From Bradyrhizobium betae (GTDB taxonomy: Bacteria; Pseudomonadota; Alphaproteobacteria; Rhizobiales; Xanthobacteraceae), in contig NZ_MZXW01000031.1 of the NCBI RefSeq assembly GCF_004123905.1, positions 1 through 53,018 of the forward strand: a stretch of DNA of 53,018 nt, written 5' to 3'. This document shows, in pieces, positions 16,499 to 24,027 of this stretch. How positions within the stretch are numbered: position 1 is the stretch's first letter; every line of letters starts with the position of its first letter. The translations under genes and the position numbers were made by a program. The notes beneath the pieces are model-generated. The model was not told where the DNA came from, made no database searches, and saw only the letters and a list, made by a program, of their open reading frames with translations.

Positions 16499-17539
16499 TT
16501 ACGGTTGGCGCCCTCTGCGAGCGACCAGCTCGCGATATCGGCTTTCGTACTCGTTCGCCATCCGGCGTGCGGCGAAGCGCTCCTCGAACCGGGCGCGGAC
16601 CACTCGTCTGTCCAGCCGGCCCAGTTCTTTCACCGCCCTGATCGCCTGCTCCTCACCGTCGACGATGAAGCCGGTGACGCCGTCCTCCACGACTTCCGGC
16701 ACCGAGCCTGAGCGATAGGCGATCACGGGCGTCCCGCACGCCATCGCCTCGATCATCACCAGACCGAACGGCTCAGGCCAATCGATCGGAAACAGCAGGC
16801 CCGCTGCGTTGGCGAGGAAAGGCTGCTTCTTCGCGTCGTCGACCTCGCCGACAAGCTGGACCTTCTGGCCATCGATGTTCGGCTCGAGCTTGTTCTTGAA
16901 GTAGGCCGTCTCCGCGCGAGGGATCTTGGCGGCCATGCGCAGCGGCATCCGCGCCGCACGTGCGATGCGTATGGCGTCCTCCGGTCCCTTGTCCGCCGTC
17001 AGCCGCCCCAGAAAGGCCAGGTACGAACCTGGTTCGTAGGAGGGCCTAAACATATCCTTAGGCAGTCCGTGCTGGATCGTCGCGATCCAGTTCGCCTCCG
17101 GAAGCGGCCGACGCTGGTCGGCGGAAATCGAGACGAATGGAGCGTCCGCAAAGGCACCGATTACCTGGGGCAGACCGGGAAGATCGAGCCGGCCGTGCAT
17201 CGTCGTCAGGAAAGGCACGTCGGTCCGGCTCAGCATCGGAAGAGGCAACCAGTCGACGTGAGAGTGGATCACATCGAAGTCGCGCGCGCGCTCTGCGATG
17301 GCTTCGATCAGAAGCGCGCAGGCGGCGTTCGGATCCGCACCCTTCCGCCCCAGGCGCAACGCGCGCGGCCACACCGCGTGGAGCTTTCCCTTCGTCTTCG
17401 AGTCGCCGCTTGCGAACAGGGTGACGTCGTGCCCGGATTCGACCAGTTCGTCCACCAGCCAGGCGATCACACGCTCGGTGCCGCCGTAGAGCTTGGGAGG
17501 CACGCTCTCGGCCAACGGAGCAAGCTGGGCAATCCGCAT
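16499..17539 (-). CDS. GT4-family glycosyltransferase
   Basis: This 346-residue protein has the GT-B fold of family 4 retaining glycosyltransferases. The N-terminal domain has the acceptor loop KLYGGTERVIAWLVDEL and HSHVDWLPL. The C-terminal domain starts YLAFLGRLTADKGPEDAI and carries the nucleotide-sugar motif EPFGLVMIEAMACGTPVIAY. It lacks a membrane segment. Donor and acceptor cannot be told. It follows two small genes on the same strand (17678 and 17881) by four bases and probably shares their transcript. Confidence 0.9.
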   Translation of the reverse strand: MRIAQLAPLAESVPPKLYGGTERVIAWLVDELVESGHDVTLFASGDSKTKGKLHAVWPRALRLGRKGADPNAACALLIEAIAERARDFDVIHSHVDWLPLPMLSRTDVPFLTTMHGRLDLPGLPQVIGAFADAPFVSISADQRRPLPEANWIATIQHGLPKDMFRPSYEPGSYLAFLGRLTADKGPEDAIRIARAARMPLRMAAKIPRAETAYFKNKLEPNIDGQKVQLVGEVDDAKKQPFLANAAGLLFPIDWPEPFGLVMIEAMACGTPVIAYRSGSVPEVVEDGVTGFIVDGEEQAIRAVKELGRLDRRVVRARFEERFAARRMANEYESRYRELVARRGRQP

Positions 17540-17543
17540 CGCG

Positions 17544-17678
17544 CTAGGCCCCGAACACGAACTGCAGGACCGTCACGATCGTCGCAGAAATGAGGGACGA
17601 AATCGCGAGCAGCGTCCAATTGGGCCTCGTACTTCCGCGGGCCACGCGCGCTGCGAGCGTTTTCACGGCCGTCAACAT
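17544..17678 (-). CDS. One-helix membrane microprotein
   Basis: A 44-residue frame starts MLTAVKTLAARVARG and ends with a hydrophobic segment, LLAISSLISATIVTVLQFVF. Its ATG overlaps the stop of the preceding gene (ATGTTGA), so translation should be coupled. It resembles the 50-aa membrane peptide at 11722 in layout only. It stops four bases before the glycosyltransferase start. Confidence 0.6.
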   Translation of the reverse strand: MLTAVKTLAARVARGSTRPNWTLLAISSLISATIVTVLQFVFGA

Positions 17679-17881
17679 TCGTCTCGAGGAAGCCGCTGCA
17701 GGTAGGCGATCCCGAAGCCAGCGAGTTCTTCGGTATCGCTCTCTCGCGCTTCCGACCTGCTTTGGAGGTGGCGCTCCAGCAGGCAGCGCCGGGTGTCGTG
17801 CTCATCGACCTCGGGGTGCCGCGCCCGGTACACCGTCCAGGCGGTCTCCGTGGCGTTCTTCAAGACGACTTCGTCGACCAT
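17672..17881 (-). CDS. Small conserved hypothetical protein
   Basis: The 69-residue protein opens MVDEVVLKNATETAWTVYR and contains DTRRCLLERHLQSR and EELAGFGIAYLQRLP, an all-helical family I believe is widespread in Bradyrhizobium. The ATG at 17881 has GGAGAGAG ahead of it; coding signal stops upstream of there. It starts a likely three-gene run with the microprotein and the glycosyltransferase. Function is unknown. Confidence 0.7.
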   Translation of the reverse strand: MVDEVVLKNATETAWTVYRARHPEVDEHDTRRCLLERHLQSRSEARESDTEELAGFGIAYLQRLPRDEC

Positions 17882-17975
17882 ACTTACTCTCTCCGGAGAC
17901 CGACCCAGTCGCTGCCAACTCAAGGCACTCTGGAAAGTTTCCGGTTTTTCCCGGGAGTAGACGAAGGGAGGAGAG

Positions 17976-18371
17976 TCAGGATGCTTTGGCACGCGCCCGC
18001 GCACGTGCCGCACGCCGGCGTTGGCTTCGGCCAACCTTTGTGAAGGCGACAAGTTTGGGCGCTCGCTCTTCGGACGACAGCTGCTCGACCGGACCATCCC
18101 GTCCGGTTTGTGGCCCGGAAGACCTGGCCTCCATGAAATCGAGTACCGTCCTGCCCTTCTCCGTAATCCGCCATCCGCCGTTCAGGCGTTCGACCAAGGC
18201 TTGCGAGAAGATGTCTAGATCCGGAACGCGCGCGGCCAAGCGCATGGTCCGCTCGGCCCAATCCCGTCTGCTCGTCGTCAGGATCGCCATGTCGCGCTTG
18301 AGGTCCGACATGACGGCGAATCCATCGGGATAACTCACCAGGATCTTGAGCACTGTGACCTGGAAATTCAC
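17976..18371 (-). CDS. Cassette gene B, copy 2 (winged-helix-like)
   Basis: The 131-residue paralogue of 11276-11677 shares the first 80 residues almost completely (LKRDMAIL.TS.RDWAER, AARVPDLDIFS, NGGWRIT.KGR) and a basic tail (RRRAARARARAKAS), while the middle linker differs. It also begins with GTG and follows gene A by 12 bases. It lies in reverse orientation to copy 1, so the two cassettes bracket about 6.3 kb. Confidence 0.7.
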   Translation of the reverse strand: MNFQVTVLKILVSYPDGFAVMSDLKRDMAILTTSRRDWAERTMRLAARVPDLDIFSQALVERLNGGWRITEKGRTVLDFMEARSSGPQTGRDGPVEQLSSEERAPKLVAFTKVGRSQRRRAARARARAKAS

Positions 18372-18383
18372 CCCGACGCTCCG

Positions 18384-18584
18384 CTATCGCCCCATGCTCG
18401 GGGCTTGATGGAGCGCCTCGCGACCGATCTGCTTCAGGTTCTCCGGCGTGATGTTGCCCGTCGCGGCGGCTTCCAGAATCCTTGAAGCGACATGGGTGCG
18501 AGCACCGGTTTCGAAACGCGAAACCTCTTCGCAGACCTCGTCGAGTACGGCGCGCAAAAGCGCCGTCGTGGCCGGATCGAACAT
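18384..18584 (-). CDS. Cassette gene A, copy 2 (66 aa helical protein)
   Basis: It starts MFDPATTALLRAVLDEVCEE and ends REALHQAPSMGR, same length as copy 1 at 11053. Differences are spread along the protein and mostly conservative, as expected for two copies still under selection. The start at 18584 is fixed by alignment with copy 1. Confidence 0.75.
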   Translation of the reverse strand: MFDPATTALLRAVLDEVCEEVSRFETGARTHVASRILEAAATGNITPENLKQIGREALHQAPSMGR

Positions 18585-18876
18585 GGGAACCCCAAACGCT
18601 AGAAGCGATAGCCTACCGCAAAGACGTATTCCGGTGGAATCAACATTGTTAATGCCCGCAGAGATCAGGCAGATGTTCGGGGTGCGCTCCTGAAAGCTTT
18701 TGCGCCGCAGCGTGGGCCGACCCCAGCGCGGCCTCGTGTTGTGGTCCGAACTCGAAGCTGTCGAATCACGCTGCCCCGGCGCCGAGCTCCATTGCCCTTC
18801 GCCGCCGGGCCAGCAGCAACCATTGCCTATTTTTCCCGTTATCGGCAGGGCATGCGCAATGTGAAAGGAGCTCCCG

Positions 18877-19293
18877 ATGAAGAAGATTGCAATGTCGGCG
18901 CTGCTGGTCGGCGCCCTTGGTCTGGCCTCGGTGGCCACGACCTCTCCTGCCGAAGCCCACTGGCGAGGAGGTTGGGGCGGTTGGGGACCCGGCATCGCCG
19001 GCGGCTTGGTCGCGGGCGCCGTGATCGGCGGGCTTGCTTCCTCCGCGTATGGCTGGGGCCCCGGCTATGGCTACTACGGCGGCCCTGGCTACTATCGAGC
19101 CGGCTATTACGGCGGCCCCTACGGCTACGGCTACGACGAGCCGTATCGCTGGGGCGGCGGCTACACCACGACCTACTACACGGCGCCCGTATCCTACGGC
19201 TATCGCTATCGCCGCGTCGTGCGCCCCGCCTACGCCTATTACCGCGGATCCTACCCGGTCGTTCGGCACCGCTGGCGCCACCACTACTGGTGA
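18877..19293 (+). CDS. Secreted Gly/Tyr-rich protein
   Basis: The 138-residue precursor has a signal peptide (MKKIAMSALLVGALGLAS to AEAH), then WRGGWGGWGPGIAGG, a short hydrophobic glycine-rich segment that could insert in a membrane (GGLVAGAVIGGLASS), and a Gly/Tyr-rich C-terminus ending in Arg/His/Tyr. Such proteins are common in Bradyrhizobium envelopes, unnamed. AAAGGAG precedes the ATG, and a terminator follows at 19317. A broken paralogue lies at 8042. Confidence 0.85.
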   Translation: MKKIAMSALLVGALGLASVATTSPAEAHWRGGWGGWGPGIAGGLVAGAVIGGLASSAYGWGPGYGYYGGPGYYRAGYYGGPYGYGYDEPYRWGGGYTTTYYTAPVSYGYRYRRVVRPAYAYYRGSYPVVRHRWRHHYW

Positions 19294-19316
19294 GATCGGT
19301 CCATCCGAACGCAACC

Positions 19317-19346
19317 AAGGTCGCGCACCCGAAGGCGCGGCCTTTT
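19317..19346 (+). terminator. Rho-independent terminator
   Basis: A ten-base-pair stem with one G-T pair (AAGGTCGCGC and GCGCGGCCTT) and eight-base loop, followed by TTC; it lies 24 bases after the stop of the Gly/Tyr-rich gene. Confidence 0.75.
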
Positions 19347-19854
19347 CATTGGGGCCGGCGTTCCGCTCACCAGTCGCCGAAGACCTGGACGTGCCGTTCG
19401 AAGGCCAGCCGACGTTTGGGAGTTCTTCTCGACGTCCTCGTCAGTCGCTTGACATGCTGGGTCTGCGTTTATTTCTCGATCTCGGAAGGAGGCGCCGCAG
19501 GGAGGGCGGCCATTGCCTCCCGCAGCGGCTGCTGCGGTTCGTCGGGCATCTGCTCGGCCTGCACGGTGGAGGAGATTTGAGAAATGGCGGTGCTTAATGT
19601 GGCGATTTCTCTTCCGCATGTGGCGCTGGCTAAAGCCAAAAATGCAGTAGGGGCCGCTGTTTTGAGACAACGCCCCCCTCATGCTTCCGGGTTTCAAATA
19701 ATTCCGAAATGAAATGGCTCTGCCAGCCCGGTATGCCATTATTTCCCGGTTAACAAATCCCTGCCTTCACAAATGTGAATCGGCCGGATCTTTTTTCGTG
19801 GCACCGACCGACGAGATTGGCCACTTGCAGATTCCGCGGAGCGGTGAGGCTGCC
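19347..19854. other. No confident gene
   Basis: A minus-strand frame near 19470-19600 reads AISQISSTVQAEQMPDEPQ and PLREAMAALPAAPPSEIEK before a stop, which is coding-like, but I find no believable start. It may be a decayed small gene. Confidence 0.4.
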
Positions 19855-19959
19855 TCAGTTTAATCGGCCGCGCAACTTTTTGATAAACTCGCGCCGCGCT
19901 TCATCCGTCCGGGATGGCTTGGCTTCCTTCGCGTCGCTCTCTTCCTCGCGCTTTGTGCT
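19855..19959 (-). pseudogene. Possible small charged gene without a start
   Basis: A minus-strand frame reads STKREEESDAKEAKPSR then TDEARREFIKKLRGRLN and a stop at 19855. Composition resembles short charged Bradyrhizobium proteins with SRTDEARR. No ATG, GTG or TTG lies in frame nearby, so it is either truncated or starts unusually. Confidence 0.35.
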
Positions 19960-20039
19960 TCTCTGTAGGAACCCCCTGCCCGTGATTGATTTGTGTCTGC
20001 GGTGACTGCCTCTCTTCAGAGGGCAAGAGCCTGTCCGGA

Positions 20040-20080
20040 GGCCCCAGCATCATCAAGCCCCCCGGCCCGATGCTGGGGCC
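20040..20080 (+). other. Large stem-loop
   Basis: A perfect 12-base-pair stem, GGCCCCAGCATC and GATGCTGGGGCC, encloses a 17-base loop. There is no T-run, so it is not an ordinary terminator. It stands 23 bases before the start of the 24-aa peptide at 20104 and could act on that transcript. Confidence 0.7.
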
Positions 20081-20103
20081 GCCACGGGCCGAGGAGCTAG
20101 GAC

Positions 20104-20178
20104 GTGCACCTCAACGCCAATATGGTCTTCGGAGTTCTGCTGGCGGCCGCTCTTCTGTATCTCGTTTTGATCCATTAG
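20104..20178 (+). CDS. 24-aa one-helix membrane microprotein
   Basis: GTG start, MHLNAN, then the hydrophobic helix MVFGVLLAAALLYLVLIH. GAGGAG lies eight bases upstream. Like the 26-aa peptide at 15328 it ends in histidine. It is too short for family assignment, and expression is inferred only from the ribosome binding site. Confidence 0.55.
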   Translation: MHLNANMVFGVLLAAALLYLVLIH

Positions 20179-20224
20179 GGCCGGCGTCCTATAAACTCCA
20201 CGCACCGGCGAGTTGGCGCTCAGG

Positions 20225-20303
20225 CATTCCGCCGCCTCGCCGGCGGCCATGCCGTCGTCGGAGAAACGAACGGCAGAGCGACATAGTAGGTCACTTCAGA
20301 CAT
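20225..20303 (-). pseudogene. 'MSEVTYYVAL' family, 5' fragment
   Basis: A good start (GAGGCAG then ATG at 20303) opens MSEVTYYVALPFV, after which one base is missing; the family frame continues SDDGMAAGEAAECLSAN and then homology ends near 20225. The 5' flank matches that of the copy at 33440, so the upstream region was duplicated too. A piece of the same family's 3' end lies on the opposite strand at 20478. Confidence 0.65.
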
Positions 20304-20477
20304 CTGCCTCATCGTTGCGTTCGCGCGCCCCTGGGAGCCGTCCCCGGGCGTAGCCTCTCGACACCTTCGTCCGGGCGTCTCCGCCGCAGGCCGCGATGGC
20401 CTGGTCGGCGGCAAGATCGAGGTCGCCCTCGAGGGGCGCAGCAGTGTCGGACGCAGCCGGTATGCCGCATGTTCTCT

Positions 20478-20570
20478 TTGCGGACCGGGGATCCATCCAG
20501 CGGGGACTTCAGCGACGCCAAGCTGATCCGGAAGTTCTGCGACGTGCCGGACGATCTCAGCGCACTCTGA
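20478..20570 (+). pseudogene. 'DVPDDLSAL' family, 3' fragment
   Basis: The plus-strand frame reads RTGDPSSGDFSDAKLIRKF then CDVPDDLSAL and stops. This is the C-terminus of the small family also seen at 22965-23158. The matching 5' part is inverted at 20225-20303, as if an inversion cut the gene in two. Confidence 0.65.
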
Positions 20571-20588
20571 CCAGCGGCAAAACTCGAT

Positions 20589-20756
20589 TCACTCGTCACT
20601 CCGACCGGCGGCATCTCCTGGTCCGAGCAAGCTCAGTGCGGTCTCGATCTGCGCAAGCTGCCTTTCGATTTCCTCGCGCTCGTTCGACCCTGGATCGCTC
20701 TCCAGTTGCGCCAGGAGCCGTTCCTTCCGCGCAAGCAACTTCGCGACGGTCGACAT
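20589..20756 (-). CDS. Small coiled-coil protein
   Basis: The 55-residue protein (MSTVAKLLARKERLLAQLE, EREEIERQLAQIETALSLL) is a continuous charged amphipathic helix, probably a two-helix coiled coil. GGGGAGGG precedes the ATG at 20756. No family name is known; it probably makes a dimer. Confidence 0.65.
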   Translation of the reverse strand: MSTVAKLLARKERLLAQLESDPGSNEREEIERQLAQIETALSLLGPGDAAGRSDE

Positions 20757-20917
20757 CGCACCCTCCCCGTATTCTGCAGCGGCATCCTTCAAAGACGTTG
20801 GTGCGCCGCCGACGATCCGCCAGTCCTGTCACCGGCAACGGATAGCCTACGCCACAAACCCTGAATGGAAGATGGATGGACAACCGGCCTCGGCGCCATG
20901 ACCGGATTCTTCGGAGG

Positions 20918-21100
20918 CTACTTGGCCGGCGGGCGCAGCGGGCTGTCCGCCCATTTTTGGGCGGCGGGGTCGTGCAACGGATCCTCCTCGCAGGCGGGGC
21001 AGACGTATCGCTCGCGGCTCCGGCCCGTCGACTCGGAGACAAGCTTCATTGCGCTCCCGCAGTTCGGACACCGCTTCCGGATCAGGTGCAACACGGACAT
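20918..21100 (-). CDS. Zinc-ribbon small protein, copy 2
   Basis: It starts MSVLHLIRKRCPNCGSAMK, has the second knuckle CPACE and the shared tail EDPLHDPAAQKWADSPLRPP. It is 60 residues, in line with the copy at 10507. GGCGGGG precedes the ATG. Conservation of both CxxC pairs and of the tail supports function. Confidence 0.75.
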   Translation of the reverse strand: MSVLHLIRKRCPNCGSAMKLVSESTGRSRERYVCPACEEDPLHDPAAQKWADSPLRPPAK

Positions 21101-21237
21101 CTGGATTTCCCCGCCCGACCAACTTAATGCCGCAACGAGCGCTCGCTCAAGGGAAATCGGGGAGCGCGTCGCAGCGAACGATGCCGCTTGACGCTGCCGC
21201 CGCCGATGTCATCAACTTCATCCGTCGGTAGCGTTGG

Positions 21238-21447
21238 CTGGAATTCTACTGGGCGATGGCCCATCGCGTGCGCGAGCTGGCCGGAAGGGCCGACCCCTTC
21301 ATCAGGCGGCGATTGCTGGTGCTGGCGGAACGATACGAAGCCAAGGGCGGCAAGACCTCTCCGCTGTCCCGGTCCGCCGAGCGTCCGTTGCCGCCGCTGC
21401 GCATCGTCCCGCCGGCCATGGCCATACCCGTGTCTGGCGAGGCCTGA
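21238..21447 (+). CDS. 'DPFTRRRLLDLA' family, copy 2
   Basis: The frame reads LEFYWAMAHRVRELAGRAD then PFIRRRLLVLAERYEAK and closes with GEA, matching 10190 and 24028. The position equal to the paralogues' start ATG is CTG here (21238), with a stop just upstream; the first ATG, at 21256, would cut off the FYxxxA end. Either CTG is used or the copy has lost its start. Confidence 0.6.
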   Translation: MEFYWAMAHRVRELAGRADPFIRRRLLVLAERYEAKGGKTSPLSRSAERPLPPLRIVPPAMAIPVSGEA

Positions 21448-21616
21448 GGGACCTCCTCGTCCTTGGCGGCTGGAGCGCGCCTCTCACTTGGCCCGACGGC
21501 GGCCTTGACGCCGTCCGTCATCGTCGACACGGGCAGCCCCCTTCGTGAACCAAACAATCGCTCTTGCCGTTGTGCCGCATCCGGGCGCCTTCGACTGCAT
21601 GCGCCGAGAGACAATC

Positions 21617-21862
21617 ATGGGGACCGATTCACGGCAGCATCTCGATTCAGGCAGCGCTTGGGACCGGACCTACCTCGAGTCCCTGATCCGCGAGGATTTC
21701 GAGCGATGCCATCCCGGCGAGACGCTGGAGGATCTCAAGCGGCGCGCGTCTTTTTCGAAGGAGGACAAAGGCCTGCTGCGGGACTGGATGGCGGTAGCGG
21801 AGGCTCGCGCTGCGGCCGCATGCAAGGCCAAGGCATCGCCGGCGCGCTCGACGATCCGCTGA
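21617..21862 (+). CDS. Conserved small protein, paralogue of 9066
   Basis: The 81-residue product shares TYLESLIREDFERCHPGETL then DLKRRASFSKEDKGLLRDWM with the protein at 9066-9452 but lacks its long arginine-rich tail, so this is probably the natural length. It starts MGTDSRQHL at 21617. Next to it on the other strand is a lone receiver, as at 8704, so the pairing with a receiver occurs at both loci. Confidence 0.7.
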   Translation: MGTDSRQHLDSGSAWDRTYLESLIREDFERCHPGETLEDLKRRASFSKEDKGLLRDWMAVAEARAAAACKAKASPARSTIR

Positions 21863-21929
21863 TCCGCCGCCCACCATTGCGGGCTTGATCGAAGGATCGG
21901 AGTCTCACAACGATCCCGGTTCGACCCGG

Positions 21930-22307
21930 CTAGGCTCGGGTATCCAGTAGTTGCGAGACGACGGCAGCCAATTGCGCCGGCGCAAAGGGCTTCTCGATCA
22001 GGAGGCTGCCGTCGACGCCTTGCGATTTCCAGTCTGGCGCGCTGGCGCTCGTCATGTAGACCACGGGAAAGCCAGGCGTGATTTTCCTGATCTGCCGCGC
22101 CAGCTCCCATCCGCTGATGCCAGCACCCAGGTTGACGTCCGTTACCAGCGCCCGACACTGCTTCCGGCCGTCCCAAAAGGTGGACATCGCCGCCTCTCCC
22201 GAATGGACCGAGCAGGCCTCGAAGCCGCCGTCCGACAAGGCGTCCTCGATGAAGGTGCAGATTAGAGCTTCATCCTCCACCACGAGAACACGAACGACAT
22301 TGCCCAT
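21930..22307 (-). CDS. Single-domain response regulator
   Basis: A receiver only, 125 residues from ATG 22307, with VVEDE, the phosphoacceptor in ALVTDVNLG (about 57) and the conserved lysine in IEKPFAPAQ (about 106). GAGGAG is eight bases before this ATG; a TTG six bases earlier is less well spaced. It is closely similar to the receivers at 32726 and 51685. It lies 75 bases downstream of a PRC-barrel gene carrying an EcfG-type promoter. Confidence 0.85.
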   Translation of the reverse strand: MGNVVRVLVVEDEALICTFIEDALSDGGFEACSVHSGEAAMSTFWDGRKQCRALVTDVNLGAGISGWELARQIRKITPGFPVVYMTSASAPDWKSQGVDGSLLIEKPFAPAQLAAVVSQLLDTRA

Positions 22308-22382
22308 TTTCAAGTCTCCTCGGCGACCGATGCGGTCGTCTCGCGTGCGGCGGGCGCGTCGGCCCGCGGGTGCCGTGCGGCC

Positions 22383-22745
22383 TCAAGCCACCGGCACACC
22401 GTAGTAGGCGTTCACGGAGCGTGTGGTCGCCGGGTCGCTCCAGTTCCAACTGCTCTCGTCGGCGTATTTGGGAGCGCCGCGGAGCTGGTCCTGGGTGATG
22501 CCGGTGACATAACCGCCGAGGTTGGTGTCGTATTTCAGCGCCTGCCAGGGCAGCGGATAATGATCATCGCCGATGCCGAGCAGGCCGCCGAAGCTGAGCA
22601 CCGCGTACGACACCTTGCCGCCGACCTTGTTGATCATGACGCGCTCGATGTAGCCGACCTTTTCTCCGTCGGCCCCGTACACGTTCGTGCCCTCGACCTT
22701 GTCGCTCCCGATAAGGCTGAAGGTCTCGCGATCTTCCATGGCCAT
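22383..22745 (-). CDS. PRC-barrel protein
   Basis: From ATG 22745 the 120-residue product is one PRC-barrel: LIGSDKVEGTNVYGADGEK, VGYIERVMINKVGGKVSYAV and SFGGLLGIGDDHYPLPW. It has no signal peptide, so it is probably cytoplasmic, unlike the exported PRC proteins at 15532 and 47704. GGGAGG precedes the start. The EcfG-type promoter is 32 bases upstream. Confidence 0.9.
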   Translation of the reverse strand: MAMEDRETFSLIGSDKVEGTNVYGADGEKVGYIERVMINKVGGKVSYAVLSFGGLLGIGDDHYPLPWQALKYDTNLGGYVTGITQDQLRGAPKYADESSWNWSDPATTRSVNAYYGVPVA

Positions 22746-22776
22746 GTTGACCTCCCGGATGTTGTCTTCCGGAGAC

Positions 22777-22801
22777 AACCGGACGACGATGGCTCCGTTC
22801 C
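22777..22801 (-). promoter_or_regulatory. EcfG-type promoter for the PRC-barrel gene
   Basis: GGAAC, 17 bases, GTT on the minus strand. Confidence 0.7.
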
Positions 22802-22964
22802 TGACTGACGCCTCGGTGACGTTGCTTCTCGCCATCGTCATCGATGGGCGCCGTCCCGCACGACGCGGCCCGCGCTGCCCCGTAGGGCGGCAGCAGGTCC
22901 AAGGTTCCTGCGAACACCGGAATGGCGGCGGGGGACTGGGCCCTGCTCGACCGACGACGTCCGC

Positions 22965-23158
22965 TTTGCTGTTCGTCCCTTATGACGACGGCATCGCACC
23001 CGAACGCGGCCGTAGCCGTGATGAAGGCTGAAGCCTTCTCGCGCAAGCCGGGGCACGTCGGCGCGCTTGCCTTCAGCCGCAGCGGGGCCACCGGCGACTT
23101 CGAACACGCGCTGATCAGGAAATTCGGCGAGGTGCCGGACGACCTGAGCGCGCTATGA
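22965..23158 (+). pseudogene. 'DVPDDLSAL' family, frameshifted copy
   Basis: The early part reads ALLFVPYDDGIAP in one frame, then the family pattern moves to another frame as AAVAVMKAEAFSRKPGH, GALAFSRSGATGDF and ALIRKFGEVPDDLSAL with a stop at 23158. The N-terminal VTYYVAL part is gone. All copies of this family in the window are broken. Confidence 0.65.
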
Positions 23159-23169
23159 AGCCGTCGGGT

Positions 23170-23391
23170 TCAGCTCTTCAAGTCGAACTGGCTGCGCAGC
23201 CTGTCAGCGATCGCTTCGATCATCGTGGAGCGCTCCGGGTCTTGTAGGCCGTCCGTTATGATCGCGACCTTCCAGGTGTCCTCGCAGGGCATGACCGAGA
23301 TGGCTAAATCCGTCGGCAACTCACTGATGTCTTCCATCTCCAGCCTGATCGCGGCCTCGAGCTCTTCGCGCGTTTTTGACGGCTTCTTCAA
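23170..23391 (-). CDS. Small conserved hypothetical protein
   Basis: A 73-residue acidic protein with MKKPSKTREELEAAIRLEM, then DLAISVMPCEDTWKVAI and a closing helix (MIEAIADRLRSQFDLKS). The alpha-beta-beta-alpha order and length suggest a small compact fold. It is of a type commonly seen in Bradyrhizobium, unnamed. Convergent with the broken gene at 22965. Confidence 0.7.
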   Translation of the reverse strand: MKKPSKTREELEAAIRLEMEDISELPTDLAISVMPCEDTWKVAIITDGLQDPERSTMIEAIADRLRSQFDLKS

Positions 23392-23689
23392 GCTGATTCT
23401 TTCACCGCTCGGAACGGGACCACCGCCTTTGGCTATCCGCGCGAGCGCGTGTTTTTGAACAGCGGGCCTTTGAGCCTTTGGCTATCCGCTACAGGCGCCG
23501 TACTCAAACGGCGGGCGATGGGTCCAACGAGTCAAAGATGTCGTCGCGTTATCGTTCCGTTCGCTCGGCGCCTTCGACTGAAAACAGGTCAGTCGGGCTG
23601 CCTCGACCGCTGAGCAAGTCTACGCCGGAACGATGTCAGGCGCGCGTGACCCAATCGGTGAGCAGCCTGCGCCGCGGTGTTCCTACTAC

Positions 23690-23881
23690 GCCGAAAGGCG
23701 GAGGCGGGCGCGCCAGCGGCAACCTACTGCTCTGGTCGGCCGCAGCGGGCCGTCGGCCCACTTGCGGGCGATCGGGTCGTCGTCGCAACTGGTGCACCGC
23801 AGCCCCTCCGGAGTTTCGCCGGAAACAGCCTTCATCGGCCTGCCGCACGCCGGGCACGCCTTCCGGATAGGACACTGCCAT
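23690..23881 (-). pseudogene. Zinc-ribbon small protein, copy 3, frameshifted
   Basis: The start, MAVSYP at 23881, matches copies 1 and 2. The next codons should be ATC CGG as in copy 1 (TATCCGATCCGGAAG), but here the DNA reads TATCCGGAAG. One unit of a tandem ATCCG repeat is missing, and the frame shifts. In the other frame the body is intact: CPACGRPMK, CTSCDDDPIARKWADGPL. The cause, loss of one repeat unit by slippage, can be read directly. Confidence 0.75.
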
Positions 23882-24027
23882 CCGATTTCCCCTGCGCTGG
23901 CCAGCCTACGTCCGCCGACATCGCGATCTCAATAGCGACTCGGAAAAATGCATGCGCGCGCCTGGTGCTTCTTGACTCCGATAGCCGGGGCTACTCAACT
24001 CTGAGCAGTGATGTTGTGGGGTGCGTC

